64,000 nt of DNA from Neoconidiobolus thromboides FSU 785 (Eukaryota > Entomophthoromycota > Entomophthoromycetes > Entomophthorales > Neoconidiobolaceae). Positions 33,401 to 46,574 of this stretch are shown here, in pieces (position 1 is the first letter of the stretch; each line of letters starts with the position of its first letter). The stretch spans positions 58,518-122,517 of the forward strand of contig MU626304.1 of NCBI GenBank assembly GCA_025603075.1. The letters are read 5' to 3'. Both the position numbers and the translations under genes were made by a program. Under the pieces are notes generated by a model, which was not told the origin of the DNA, ran no database searches, and saw only the letters and a list, made by a program, of their open reading frames with translations.

Positions 33401-34404
33401 ATAGCTTCCATTATTACTTGTTCTTCACCACATACTGGTAATTTCATTCTTGCAGCTTGTATTTCTTCAGATCTATTTACAGTAACATAAAACTTATCTT
33501 CTTTCCCTTTTATTGGATTCGTTATTGGTTTAATTAACGGCTTACTGGCATTGACTGATACTTCTAGTTTATTAGTTGGTGCCTGTAAATAAGATAATGA
33601 AGTGGTTGGGTTATTTTCTATATTTTTTTCTATAACTTCTTCATTATCCTCTTTTTCAGATTCATCTTTTTCTTTCTCATTATCAGATTTGGATTGAGAA
33701 TCTGTCTCGGAGCTGTCAAAATCACTTGAAGATAACTCAGTGTTATTGCGTTTAAGTAACTCTTTAACTGAAACCATACTTTTTTTTTTTTTAACTCTTT
33801 TAGGAATTGTTCCAGGTTGTAAACCAGATTTAAGAGCTGACCCAATACCCAATTGAATAGTTCCTTGCTTTGTATTAGAAAGGGATTTAGCTAATTCCAT
33901 AGTTGATTTGGCATAACTTTCCATTGAATTTAAAACTTCTTCTTCATCATCGACTTCTCTTTCTACTACTAAACGTACGCTTTTATCAGTAATTGGTATA
34001 CCTGCTTTTTGTTGGTTTAATGCATGTCTTAACTTTTCACGAGTTGTCATTTTAGATTGTCCTAAAGTTTTACTTGAAAGCATCAAATCTGAAGTGAAAG
34101 TACTTTGACTACTTTGTGTTAATAATCTATTTCTTTTTCATTTATAAAATTAATCTTACGAAAGCTTTTTAAATAGCTCTTCCTTTTCTTCTTTGGCTAG
34201 TTTTTTTTTCTATGAATTTAAAAATCAAATTAATTATATTGTTTTTATAACTAATAGCAAACTTACAATATAATTATCTAATCTTTTCTTTTTCTTTGGG
34301 TTCATCTTAGAATTCTTTTCTTGAATTTCATCTCCTTTGGTTTCTTGGCCTACTTCCAAATCTTCTACTTTCGATTTATCTTTATTTTTATCTTTTCTTT
34401 TCAT
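30491..34404 (-). CDS. DHR1: DEAH-box RNA helicase Dhr1/Ecm16 (DHX37)
   Basis: Dhr1 removes U3 snoRNA from pre-40S particles during nucleolar ribosome assembly. More than ten exons make a protein of over 1,100 residues. The first exon ([12 protein letters not shown] ... [12 protein letters not shown]) matches the KRKRYDNYI start motif of this subfamily. Motifs: [18 protein letters not shown] (I), TQPRRVAA (Ia), [13 protein letters not shown] (II), [10 protein letters not shown] (III), [12 protein letters not shown] (IV), [20 protein letters not shown] (V) and [20 protein letters not shown] (VI). A long acidic insert separates motif IV from V ([20 protein letters not shown]), as in DHX37. The OB-fold/C-terminal part ends [16 protein letters not shown]. 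The convergent TRS31 stop is 125 bp away. Confidence 0.93.
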
Positions 34405-35020
34405 TTTAATTTATAAAAATTCGATTTTACAAATCAAGGAATATTTTAAATTTTAAAAGCTCGAACTTAATTTTATTTTAAAAAATTGAATTGACATTTT
34501 ATACTTTGGGAAAAATATTAAATTATATATTATAACTACATTATAACATCGAATGTAATTTAAGTTTTTAGAAAGAACAAATAACTATTAACTAGTTTAG
34601 AAAGAGTAAGCTAATAATCTTACATTTGTAATACTAATAAAAAAAAAGCTATAAAATCACAAACCAAAAAATACTTTGACATTTCATATTCTTATAGAAT
34701 AATGTTTTAATTGTTTAGTAGTAGTCATACTTAGGATCCTGTATTATTTTATACTACTTAACTACTTTTGAACTTATAATTCCACTAATCACTGCGTAAA
34801 TTAAAATTAAAATTTGCAAATTTATGAATCAACTAATAAAATGATAGAATAAGAAAATACTCAATATTTTCAACCAATTATATATTGAAATAAATTGAAT
34901 TTCAACAAATTAAAATTTAAAATAATGAAAAATTTTTAAAGGCAATCCAAGTTATTTTGATACAAATTGAAAAAATTTTCGGTCCCTTTCTCAATCCCAT
35001 AAAGTAAGATATAAAGAAAC
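34405..35020. other. Gap: divergent upstream region of DHR1 and RPS21
   Basis: This 615-bp AT-rich spacer holds the promoters of two ribosome-related genes in divergent orientation. No conserved motif can be assigned with confidence by eye. Confidence 0.5.
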
Positions 35021-35420
35021 ATGGAGAACTCTGATGGTAAAATTGTCGATCTTTACGTCCCACGTAAATGGTAATATTCAGCTATAAGATCAGATATTAT
35101 ATATTATAATACATATAAAATTGAAAAAAATTGAGGATTGATACTAATTAATCAAATTTAGCTCTGCCACCAACCGTTTAATTGGTGCCAAAGATCATGC
35201 TTCTGTCCAAATTAACATTGGAGAAGTTGATGCTAGTGGTAAATACACTGGTGCCTTCAAAACCTATGCTCTCTCCGGTTTTGTTCGTCATTTAGGTGAA
35301 TCTGATGATTCCCTTAACCGTCTTGCTACTCGTGATGGTTATCTTAACAAGTGAGTATTTTGAAAGTTCTATATTTATTAATGCTAATATCTTTATAGTG
35401 TTTACAGTGCCCAGCTTTAA
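35021..35420 (+). CDS. RPS21: 40S ribosomal protein eS21 (Rps21)
   Basis: Three exons encode 87-88 residues, the normal length. Exon 1 is [16 protein letters not shown], with the Cys codon split by the intron. The main exon reads [20 protein letters not shown] ... [20 protein letters not shown] and [12 protein letters not shown]. The last exon is tiny (VYSAQL). The early intron within the PRKC segment also occurs in other fungal RPS21 genes. Codons such as CGT, CTC, GCC, ACC and TCC are far commoner than in the neighbours, consistent with high expression. Confidence 0.96.
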
Positions 35421-36971
35421 ATTAATTTTGGGTGAATAAAAGTAGTAAATTATTAAAAGTTGTTTATTTCCAAGAGATATTGTATATAAATTTAAACTAA
35501 GAAAAGATAAGAGGATTTTTCTTACTTGTTTTCTTTGATTTGATTATAGTTGTTGGTTTGTTAAATAATATTATAGTTCGAGTTTAATGAAATTTAAAGA
35601 ATTCACTTGAAATGAAGATATATTATGTACAAAATATTTCCATAGATGTAAAATATAATTCAAATCAATATATACAAGTCTTTCTTACAATACCCAAAAT
35701 AAAGTATTTTCATATAAATTATAATCAGTGAATTTTTTATGTTTTATTACTTTTGATTTTGTATTAGCAAATTTTAGTTTATAATTATAATAATTGTTAT
35801 GATAGATTTTGTATTTGACTATTGGTATATGAAACATATTAGCTTTAAGTTATATTTTATAATTGAATATTTCAATATTTCATTTCAGACTTAATTCAAA
35901 TGGATAAATTTAAATCAATCTAGATTATTTCTAATTTCAAAGTATAGTAATATCATTTTAAAGTATTTATCAAAAATTTAAAAATTATATATAAATAAAC
36001 ATTGAAACTAATAATACATCTAACGTACAGGGATGTATTCTTTTGTTTAAGAATTTTACTAGCAACTTTTCCACTTAAATAGCGTTTTAAAAATGGAAAA
36101 GTGAGGAAACCAAAAAAAACACCTCCATACACTTATTAAAATTCCAAACTGTGTGTTTTACACAAAAAAAATTATTTCTCTAGCATGAAACTATTATGAG
36201 TAAAATAAAAGATAAATAGCTTTATTTATTAAATTTTAAAAAAACGCTTAATATAAAAATTTAATACATATTAATAAGGTTTATAGTAGCTTTAAAAAAC
36301 AATCACATGTAGTCAGATTTTATGGAGAGTGCTATTTTTATAATGCTAATCTTTTAATTTTGATCTATTTGAAAAAAATACTATCAAATTAAATATCATT
36401 GTAAAAACACACTATATTCTATAAATTTTATATATCTATAGCACTTATCATCAAAGACTATTTTGAAGCTTTGAAATAATGTTTATAAATATCTAATTGA
36501 AGAAGCATATTTGGCAATAAGTGTTTTGTTATATATAAATCAAATGTTAGTACCAAAAGCATTTATAGAAATGTTTCAAAAGTGAATAGATTGCCTTTTA
36601 GAATTTAAAATAATGATAAAATACAATACAATACAATACAGAAAATTAAACCATAGTTTTTATCATTTAAATAATATTCTTTTTCTTTATTAAATTAAAA
36701 TAAATGATCGGTGGGGTTCTAATAACTTAAACAAAATCAAACTAAAATAATACCTTAATTATATATTACATGTGCAGTAAACAAAGTATATAAAAACTTA
36801 AATATTAAACCAAAACTATTAAAAATATTTGGAACATTATTATTTGAAAAGTAGATGTGAAAATAAAATTTCCATCAAAATAAATTCAACATTAGACTTG
36901 ATATATTTCCGTTTCTTCCTTTGAATAATTTAGTTAGTCAAAAACCTTTATTTTTATGAAACAGTAACTGT
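35421..36971. other. Gap between converging RPS21 and RPL31
   Basis: This 1.5-kb AT-rich spacer contains one inverted MITE-like element at 36029-36127 and a short (ATACA)n run near 36620-36640. Nothing else is recognisable. Confidence 0.55.
36029..36127 (-). repeat. MITE-like ~100-bp element, copy D
   Basis: Inverse orientation to copies A-C. It opens AGGGATGTATTCTTTTGT, has TTTTCCACTTAAATAGCG and AAATGGAAAAG at the centre, and closes AAAAAACACCTCCA. Confidence 0.75.
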
Positions 36972-37422
36972 TTATTCGTCAACAGTTTCGGTGAGGAGAC
37001 CTAAATATTAGATTAAAATTACAATGATTAATTAAAGTATTACCTTTGAAAGATGGAACTTTAACGTAGGTAACATAGGTGAAAAGCTTGTTTTTGGAGT
37101 CTTCACTTTCGTTACGCTTACGAGATAAACGAACGCGGATACGATGATCAACGTTCTTTACACCACGGTGCCATACGGCCTTGTTTAAAGCAGGGTCAAG
37201 ACGGACATCTTGGGTACCCATAGATTTAACAGCGAATTCCTTAATGGCTTTGATGGCTTTTGGAGTACGCTTCTTGAAAGAACTATTTTTTTTAAAAAAG
37301 TATAATGAATTGTAATAATTTTCTTACGATCCGTGTACGTATTTGTGAAGATGAATGGTATATTCACGGGTTACAACATCGGAAAGAGTTGAACGTTTAT
37401 TTCCCTTTTTTTCGTTGACCAT
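36972..37422 (-). CDS. RPL31: 60S ribosomal protein eL31 (Rpl31)
   Basis: Three exons encode about 120 residues, as expected. Exon 1: [20 protein letters not shown] and [11 protein letters not shown]. Exon 2: [40 protein letters not shown] and [20 protein letters not shown]. Exon 3 ends GLLTETVDE. All blocks are near-invariant in eL31, which lies at the nascent-chain exit tunnel. It converges on RPS21, and its codons show the same highly expressed bias. Confidence 0.96.
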
Positions 37423-38158
37423 TTTAACTATTTATGTAAAGTTTTAGTTTTTTGGCAAAAAAATCTGAAATATACTCAAAATAGTATCCCAAAATAAAAT
37501 AGCAGCTTTATATCATAATTTACATACCTAATTAGTGTTTATTTGGATTAGGTGTCCGTTAAACTGAAAGAGAGAGTCAATCAGAATATTAACTAGATAC
37601 TTAAAAAATTTGCTTTGATTTTGAAAATTTTACCCCTGCCAGAATCCCTCCAATCATATTTCAATAGTATCTAGATTTTATCAAATTATATTAAATTTTA
37701 CTGATTTTGCAGTTCACCAATTTTTCAAAATTTCGAAATTTAAGATTTTTAGTAACTTTAAAATAATTTTATAATATAGTTAAAATATTATTTACATGTC
37801 TTTATTTAATAACATATTATATATTATATAAGATTATATATAACAAGTAGTGATTTTTAATTTTTAGATGCATTTTAGCGAATCTTTATTAATTTAGTGA
37901 GCTTCTTTTTTAATCGAAATTTTGTTTACTTTTTATGCACCATAAAATTGAAAAAATTATTAGTGATCCAAATCATACAAAAAAAGATCCCATATATTGT
38001 TGAATGAGATATTTTGCCAATCTGATATATAAAACATTCAACTAATAATTCTATCTATTATACTGAATATGGACCTAAATAAAACTAAATATAGTTAAAT
38101 CATCTATTACCTTGTTATTTATATTTGATTCAATCATTTTTCAAATTAAAATATAAAG

Positions 38159-38252
38159 ATTTTTTGGTTTCATCACTTTTTCCATTTTTTTAAACGCTAT
38201 TTGAGTGGAAAGATTGTTGGTAAGATTCTTAAACAAAAAAACCTATTCTCAT
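38159..38252 (+). repeat. MITE-like element, copy E (ends eroded)
   Basis: The centre is well kept (TTTGGTTTCATCACTTTTTC, then TTTGAGTGGAAAGATTG), but the left TGGGG end is missing and the right end reads ATTCTCATA instead of CATCCCCA. Probably an older copy. Confidence 0.65.
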
Positions 38253-38596
38253 ATTGTTTTTATAATGCTTGTTTTTAAGCTTCATTTGAATATCTGTATT
38301 AAAGCTGGGAATTGACTATCATGCCACGAAATTATAATAGATTACAAATAGTTCAATGTTTGTAACCTTTATCATTTTGATTGTATTTAGCTACACCAAT
38401 AAAGGTGTATTTGAAATATAAATATAAATTATTTAGTTAAACTAAATTTGTTACACTCTGTTTTATTTATATATATTATAAAACTTTAGAAAAGACTAAT
38501 TTTTATAAACTTTATATATTTACAATTTGTAGTTAAAGCTCACTCATAGCCAAACTATTTAGCTGTAGTTATGTTATAAATAATAAATTGATCAAA

Positions 38597-38695
38597 TGGG
38601 GGTGTTTTTTTGGTTTCATTACTTTTTCCATTTTTCAAGCGCTATTTGAGTGGAAAGATTGTAGCAAAATTCTTGAACATAAAAATATATCCCCA
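38597..38695 (+). repeat. MITE-like ~100-bp element, copy F
   Basis: Complete copy: starts TGGGGGTGTTTTTTTGG, ends AAAATATATCCCCA, with the central AAGCGCTATTTGAGTGGAAA. Confidence 0.8.
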
Positions 38696-39621
38696 AATGT
38701 TTGATTATTTATTTAATAAAACAGTAATGTAATTACATCAGACTTCAAAGGCATAAATTATTTTATTCTATGGAGAAGAAAATTACTGTATATAACTTTT
38801 ATTTTAACAAAACAAAATATATCATAATAATGGAAAAGCCAAGTTTGTATAGTCATATTTTAATGTTTTATTTTAAATTTTGTATTTTAGCATTAGTTTT
38901 AATATTTTAAAAAGAGGATTATCAACCTTATTTAAAATAACTAACAATTTTTTAGTTGATTGGAAATATTAACAAAACTTATAAATTACTAATCTTCATT
39001 TATGAACCGTGATAATATTGAAAATTATAAACTTTGATAAATATATATTTATTTTTTATTTTATTTTATTCTAGTTTTATGTTAATAGATTAAACAGAGC
39101 TACTTAAATTCGAGGTATTTATAAAGTGATTTAATTGAAGATACTATTGGTCTATAGTTTATGAGTATAAAATTGAAATGCTTTATTATATACTATGTAT
39201 CACTAGTTTATGGTATCAAAGCTAGTATTCTAGAGCTACTTATAAAATTTCTATAATTTGCCAAATAAGGCAATTTATAAAATTATATATAAAATAGTTG
39301 TTGTAGCATTTTGTTTTGTATTATCAATTTTAAAAGTGTTTGTTTTATTATGATCAGTTCAGAAAAATGGTTCAGAAAAAGAATAAATCATGTTTGTAAA
39401 TCAAATTAATAGTATAAATTCCTACAGTTATAGCTTTATAGTTATTAAACTGCTTGGATAATTTAAAATTAGTTTTTATTGACTTTTTATTGCAACTTAA
39501 AAAGAAATGCTATTTAAATTTTAAATAGTACTTTATAAACGTTTAATTGTTTTATAACATGGTTTCAATTAAATATAAAAATAACAAAAACCGATATCTA
39601 AATTGTAAAACATTTGTCAAT

Positions 39622-40785
39622 TTATACTTTTAGTAAGTCTTCATATAAAAGTAATTCCAAATCTTCAGTTTCAGCACTAGAATATTCTAAAATTAATGTA
39701 GGTGATCCATTATCCCAATCTTTTAGTTCTTCAACTTTATCAAAAGTTGTTAAAAAGGTTTGAATCTTTTTTCCAGTCTTTGCACTAAACAAACTTAAGC
39801 ACTAGAAATAGTTAAATAATTTTAAAAAATGTAAATCGTCTTGCTTACCCATTTTTTTTCATCAACTGAATTTGCGTATTTATTGAATTTTGGCAGCTTA
39901 TACTTATCACTAAGTATATCAAGCGCTTTTCCAATTCCTACATTCTAACAATTTATAATATTAATTCATCTTTAATTCATTCTTATTTAATTAAAAATAC
40001 CTTGTCAAAAAATAGACTTTCTGGTGCTTTATCTGATTTTAATGGAAATAAAAGCTTAAAATAGATTCTTTCAGACATTGGAACTTTATTGTCACCCTAC
40101 ATTAAACAATGAAATATATGCTTTATTACGATATTGTAACACTACTTTAGCTTTGTTTTTAAATATCATTATAGAAACTTTGGGTGATACTTTAGCTCCT
40201 ATTTTAACTGACTTGCTTTTATTCTGGGTTGTGCCACTTTCTTTTACTTTACTTAAAAGTGTCTCCTTTTGTTCTTGTTTTTTTTTCTTTGCTATCTGTG
40301 CTTCATCTAAAATACCTTTTCTTTGCTTTACTGATTCGCAGTCATGAGAGGCGGAATGCCTATGACTATAGATATTAGCCGTTTTTTAATACAGTAGATC
40401 AATTCTATTACTCTAAACAATAAAACTCAAGACAGCTTTTACAATATACAGCATTAAATTCTTTTCTTTTACATCTTTTAAGAGTACAATCTATTTTTGC
40501 TGAGGCTTTTAAAGGGATAGGCTCATCAATAGTTTTGGTAATATTTGTACAAGGGTGCTCTGTGCTTTGGAAATGTGAAGGGCTTAAAAAGAGTTAAAAC
40601 TAACTTTATTTTTAATTATACCATACCAAAATGTTTTTAAACAATTATTACATTTAAAAGGCAAAAAGTCTAATATAAATTACTGAATCTAAAAATCATT
40701 ATATATCTATACCAAGTTGATTGCAACTGCTTATTGTACATTGTTCACCTATATCTGGAAACTCCATAACTTGATAAAGGTTCAT
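39622..40785 (-). CDS. CUZ1: AN1-type zinc-finger protein Cuz1/ZFAND1
   Basis: Cuz1/ZFAND1 brings Cdc48/p97 and the proteasome to arsenite-induced or stress-granule substrates. Seven or so exons give about 290 residues. Two AN1 fingers are visible: CTISSCNQLDFLPFKCNNCL followed by FCPSHF...HPC, and CTLKRCKRKEFNAVYCKSCL followed by YRHSHDC. A Lys/Gln-rich linker leads to the ubiquitin-like C-terminal part (KVPMSERIYFKLLFPLKSDK, then NVGIGKALDILSDKYKLPK). Start is ATG 40783-40785; a second in-frame ATG begins MEFPDIGEQC. Tandem with PRI2, 114 bp downstream of its stop. Confidence 0.9.
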
Positions 40786-40899
40786 GATTTTTTTACCCTT
40801 TTACATCACCAAAATAAAGAACCAATCAAATTGAACTAAAGTTATAACAAGTGAAATAACAAATATGATAAATACAGACATTTAATTAGAATAAATTTA

Positions 40900-42800
40900 T
40901 TAAGGTTGATTTGAAGATGCTTTAACACTCAATTCATAAAATTGATTTGGATGTACAATTATATCTGGTAATGAGATTTGGGTCCCATTGATATTATTAG
41001 CAGAATGCTTGAGTTCAAAAAATTTAGTACAGGCTATTGAGTAATTCTTCTCCTTAACAAGATCAGTTATTGTACGTATATCTTCTGATGTTACAGTTGG
41101 GGCCAATTCATAAATTTCATTTCTTAACTTATCAATAGAAAAGTGCTTGAATGGACAGCCATGATGTTGATCTGGTCCATTCGGGTTTGAATTCATGATT
41201 TTATCACACCTATACATATGTTAATATTTACAATAGAACAATAAATTGATAAAATGATTACCCATAAGGAGCATAGTCTTTACGATTTCCTTCTTGTCCA
41301 TAATTATGACGAATATTATAAGCATATCCTTTCTTAAATTCATCATCTGTCATTCTGGAGAATGATCTACGCCAAAACTCTAAAGCTTCTTCTAATGGTA
41401 GTCCTATTCCCTTTATTTTTTATTGTTATAGTTATGTTAAAATAATCATATATATTACTTTCAAGAATAAACCAAATTGCATACGTGCTCCATGTTTTAA
41501 ATGCTTATTTTTAGTCAATCCTTTATAACTGCTATACATACACAATGGAAAATGTTTTGATGCCTAAATTTGATTAATTAAAGCGTTTGATAATTATTAT
41601 ATTATACAAAATTACGTTCGGTATTTCATTATATGATATTTTTACATCTTTACGTTGTGATTTAAGTGGATCATATGTTGAAAATGACTTGGTAGAAAGA
41701 GCATTTAAAATTGGCAATAATCTTTCATCTTCGTCTATATTTGGTAAAGCTTTACTGAGATTCTATAAATATATTATAAATTATAAATTATAAATTTATT
41801 TATTAGATATAAAATAACTTACTAATAACCCGGTACGTAAAATATTTTTAAATTCACCAATAATCCAAGATGATGAATATTCATTTGGAACATAAGCAAA
41901 TCCATTTTTTATAAATACTTGTCTACCACTTACTAATTCAGGAACTTTCTCAAATGGTATCTTAATAATATATTGTTAATTATCTATAATATATTCATAC
42001 TATTATTATACTTTAAAAAAATCTTCTCTATCAAAGTCGTTTCCAAAGCCACCAAATTTAGCTGCTTTAAGTTGAAGTTTTAATTGCTGTTTTTCTGATT
42101 CAGACACCTTTTAATATTTTAAGTATTAATTGATTAATTTGAATATTCAATTACTTTTTCATAGCCGTATCCCAACTTTGCTACAAATTGGGCTTTAGTT
42201 GAAGCTAAAGATTGGGCATAACGAAGACTAAAAAAGTATTAAGATAAAAATTGTATAAAGCCTAAAAAAAAGTACTTGAATAAAACACTTTCATATTTGA
42301 CAAACCAGGCACGAAGATCTTCGCTGTATTTCTAGTTATTTATATAATATTTAAAAAATTTCATGGAATACCTTCTACAAAATACAAGTCTTAAAATAAA
42401 ATGCGAAATATGATCTTTTCTCAAAATTTTATAATTATCTGCTGTCGAAGATATATGCGCCAAAGGTAAATGTTCTCTTGATACCCTTAAAAATATTTCT
42501 TCCAATTCTTTACCAACTTTTTTGCGGATATTAGCAGCTTCCAATGCCTTCAAAACTGTTAATGTAAAATTTGTTCATATTTTGAGATATTTTTAAAGGA
42601 ATATTACCACTTAATCTATCTATTGCAAATGTTTCAAATTCTTCAATTGTAATCTCTTCTTCAGGTGCTTGATTATACCAATTTAACTCGCTTACATATG
42701 AATCGTTTAATCTAGAAGTGGAGTTAAGATCCCTGCTTGGCAATCCTCTTCTCTCATATCCACTTCCAAGTGTACGATGATTTCTATTTTGTTGAAACAT
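40900..42800 (-). CDS. PRI2: DNA primase large subunit (Pri2)
   Basis: Pri2 helps primase make RNA primers in the Pol alpha-primase complex. About nine exons encode roughly 480 residues. N-terminal part: [27 protein letters not shown], then [20 protein letters not shown] and [15 protein letters not shown]. The C-terminal iron-sulfur domain has [60 protein letters not shown] and the Cys pair in [20 protein letters not shown]. The ARxQFGLFLKGIGL and HHGCPF blocks are diagnostic. At least three of the four cluster cysteines are visible. Confidence 0.93.
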
Positions 42801-43698
42801 TTTATAAATATTTTAAAAATGATTAAATTCTAGAAATCCCTTTTTGCTATCAAACACGAAAATTACAAATGATCCAATCATAGTTATCACAATTTGAAAT
42901 TATACCGTGTCGCGCTCAATTCAAGCTTATTGGTTACTAAACTGACAATTGGTTTATAGGCTTAAGTTTAATTAAAAGATAATTGACTAAATGTTGTTTA
43001 GGTAAAAGTTTATTTTATTTAAATAAAGTACAGTAACTAAATGACATAGCATACGATATCTACTAAAACAATGATCAATGAAATTAAACTAGATGTCTTT
43101 TCTAAGTTATTATTTTTGATAAATATATCACTTCAATACATTTAGCATATTGATTTACCGTCAAAAAATTAATTAATTGCAGGATCAAAATCTTGCTTTT
43201 TGTAAAATAATCATTTTTGATTTTTTTTAATATCAAAAAGCTCTAAAATTATAAATTACAACTAAATCTTTAATTATAGTTTATAAGTAGTACACAAAAG
43301 AAATTATAGCAATATTATAAGCTTTATTTAAAATAAGATTAATTAAAATAATAGAATTTACATATGTCATGATTATCAAAATAATTTTTGACCAAAGTTG
43401 AATGATAAAATTCTGATAACTATTTTAGTTTAATTCAACACTCCTAATAAATAAGCATCCATAAAAAAATGTTTAAAATATGGGGTACTTTTATAAAACT
43501 TGAATATTTTTAGAACCCTTTCAGTTATGGGTAAATATGCCTAATTAAAAAATGTTATTATTTAGAATGGATTATATATCCAATTATAGTATTTATATAT
43601 TTCATTTCTATTTTTAATTGGTTTAATCAAGGCTTCATGAACTAAGGAAATTAATAAAAGTTATTCTCTGAATTTAAAATTCTTTATGTAATAACGTA
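42801..43698. other. Gap: upstream region of PRI2 and ERF2
   Basis: Divergent 898-bp AT-rich spacer. The first 120 bp upstream of PRI2 are somewhat GC-richer (ACCGTGTCGCGCTC near 42904), which could include an MCB-like G1/S element (CGCG). Not proven. Confidence 0.4.
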
Positions 43699-45139
43699 AT
43701 GAAGTTTGTAAAGCCAAATCTTTCAATCAAAATTACTAAGCCTCGGATAGAAGAAGGGGATAGTAAAGTTAGTACAACAGAAGAAGAAGGAGAGCATTTA
43801 CCGCCTAAAAAGAATATAAGGCCATTTTACATTGAATCATTCCCTTCGTTTAAATCATTAAATATGGATACATCTTTTATACATGATGTGAATGGTAAAG
43901 AGCAGAATGCTATGCCCAATGAAACCAGAGTTGAGTTTGAATACCCACAGCCAATTTTATCTAGTTCAAGGCCACCCCAAGAAAACGCAAATTCTTCTCA
44001 TACACATATTAACCATGAGAATATGGAATCACATGAAGATCAAAATAGCAAAGCCAATGTTCCACCAATTTATAAATATTATCCATCAAACAATCGTTTT
44101 CTATTAAAAGGTAGGCTTATTACTGGCAATGAGCCATTAATGTTTGGAATCAGCCATGTCCTAATTATCATCCCATTCATTCTTTTTTCCATCTTTGTGT
44201 ATGTTTTATATCAATTATTATATACATTAATTAATGCTTTTTTCTATAGCTGTCCTTACCTTTGGGATAATTTGAGTATTGCAGTACCATTGGTATTTGT
44301 AGGATTATTTTTGCAGTCTATTGCGCTATTATGGAAAACATCATTTAGTGATCCAGGGGTAATTTAAATGTTCATTTTATGTACATTAATTAACATGCAT
44401 TAGATTGTTCCAAAAAAACCTGAAGGCGATTATATTATAGATCTTAGGCAGGTCCCATCTATAGATCTTCAAAGAGGAATTTTACCATCCGCCCCATCAA
44501 AGTTCACTATAGTAAATGGTGTAGAAATTAGATTGAAATACTGTGATACATGCGGTATATATCGTCCACCACGCGCATCACATTGTGCACAATGTGATTC
44601 ATGTATAGGTATTTAAATTTTAAGACCGTTATTGTGATTTATAATTTAAATAATTAGAGCGTATGGACCATCATTGTGTCTGGGTTAATAACTGTATTGG
44701 TAAAAGGAACTATCGCTTCTTTTTCCTTTTTTTAAGTTCTATACTATCATTGTGTTTGTATATTCTAATATTTAGTGCATTACATTTATACTGGATATAT
44801 ACTGATATGCTTGAGCATGGTATTGATGATTTCTTGCAAGTATTAAGCAAAGCACCAATGTCACTAGTTTTAGCTATTTATACATTTGTATTCACATTAT
44901 CCTTAGGCTCCTTATTTTTATTTCACATTTATTTAATAATGACAAATAAGACAACTCATGAAAAATTTAGATCACATGCTATAACTTATGAAGGCAACCC
45001 CTTTAACTCAGGCAACCCCATCTATAATTGTCACGATGTCTTGTGTACCCCTATTCCTCCTGTATCCGTCAACTGGCGTTCTCGTGATGCTGAGTTTCAC
45101 TCTCGTTTTAATTTACCAACCGATTTTGATTGGATTTAA
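43699..45139 (+). CDS. ERF2: DHHC palmitoyltransferase, Erf2-like
   Basis: Erf2 palmitoylates Ras at the ER with Erf4. Three exons encode about 430 residues. A disordered N-terminus of about 110 residues precedes [20 protein letters not shown], which matches the Erf2 pre-membrane motif. Two membrane helices follow, then the DPG-type segment SFSDPGV. The cysteine-rich domain reads [24 protein letters not shown] and [20 protein letters not shown], with an intact DHHC. Two more helices follow, then TTxE-type TTHEKFR and the [11 protein letters not shown] region. All catalytic features are present. Confidence 0.92.
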
Positions 45140-46574
45140 GTTAACTTAATTCTTTTAATTAAATATTTACTTGTTTAGCCTTTGAAATTTAAATAATAAA
45201 TTTTATATTATTGAAGTTGATTGTTTACAAATAAATCAATATTGTATAGCAGATAATGGATAGGATTTGCAAAAGGACCTATATTATTATATTTTAATAA
45301 TAAGTTTATGATTTCATATAAAAGCTATTAATAGAAATTTACATAATATTATAAAGAACAATATTTTTCATGATAGCAGTTTTATTTATTTCCGTTTAAA
45401 TGAATATTGTTTATTTAACACTACTTTATATGTACAACAGTGATAGTATTAATTTATTTTATTATGACTTGTTGCCATTAATCGATACTCATTCATCTAA
45501 ACTTTTAATGTGTTCTAATTTATATATATATCTGATAAATGTTTTGTTGATATTATATTTAATTAAACTTTACATACTAAATATTAAATATTAAATTATT
45601 TTAAACCATGAAGTTTTTTTTATTCTATATTATTTCATTTTGTGATTAATTTACTAAGTACCCTTCTCCTTTAAGCTTATACTTTATATTGTTTTGAATA
45701 AATATTAAATATTAGAGTAAATTCTTCAAATCTAATTTAATATTGATGTGTATAATAATGAAAGACAACAATTTTAGATAATTTATATAATATTTAAAAG
45801 TACATAAGTAATTATAATTCATTACTGGTAATAAATAAATCTTATTTTAGATGTGTTAATTAAGGTTTATGACATTGTTTTACTTTTAAGTATTAGATAA
45901 AAGTTAAATTTAAATTTTAAAAATATTTTCAATTAATAGCAGCTAATTTTATGCTTATAAAATAGTTTAACTTGATTAAATAAACAATTGTAGTTAACTG
46001 TTATTTCATTAAAAGTAAGACATTTTATTTTTACCAATAATTTATTTCAATATATTATACTATACAATTAATTATGACTATAAACGAATAAATTGTATAT
46101 TTGAAAAATAATCTTAAACAAATAAATAATTTAAATTCTAATATTAACAAATTTAAGTTCTCCTTAGATTAATTTTACATCAAATAGTTTTGACTTAAAC
46201 TTTTTCTATCAATATATATTGAATAATGATGTAATAATCGAAATTTATAGTTTTATATAGTAGTCACACCATCCCAATTTGCATCAACACCAATCAAAAT
46301 GATGCTTAGGCTTTCCTGATATTCTACTCCTTAATCAGGCTGAGTTTACCAATTAGAAGATATTATTTTTAAGTTGTTTAGGAGGTTCACATACAAAGTT
46401 ACCCCTTAATTTATATATACCTTACATGGGGATTCACTAAAAATATAACAAATAATATTTAAATATCAAGTTGTGCTTTAAATCCTTTTTTATTTTTTCA
46501 AATTAAAATTGAATATTCTTAAATTCATTATTTAATCAATTAAATATTGAATCTTTTTCATTTTATTAATTAAA
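45140..46574. other. Gap, nothing recognised
   Basis: A 1.4-kb AT-rich stretch between ERF2 and the LST2-like gene. The last 320 bp (from about 46260) are less AT-rich and probably hold the promoter. No repeat-family member found. Confidence 0.5.

Larger units (their letters stand above)
37423..39621. other. 2.2-kb gap with two MITE-like copies
   Basis: Copies E and F of the ~100-bp family lie here about 440 bp apart in the same direction. The rest is AT-rich with stops in all frames. No gene is supported. Confidence 0.55.

Noticed and set aside
45400-45594. 64-codon plus-strand frame
   Set aside because: AT-driven composition, no family resemblance and no supporting splice or promoter context.
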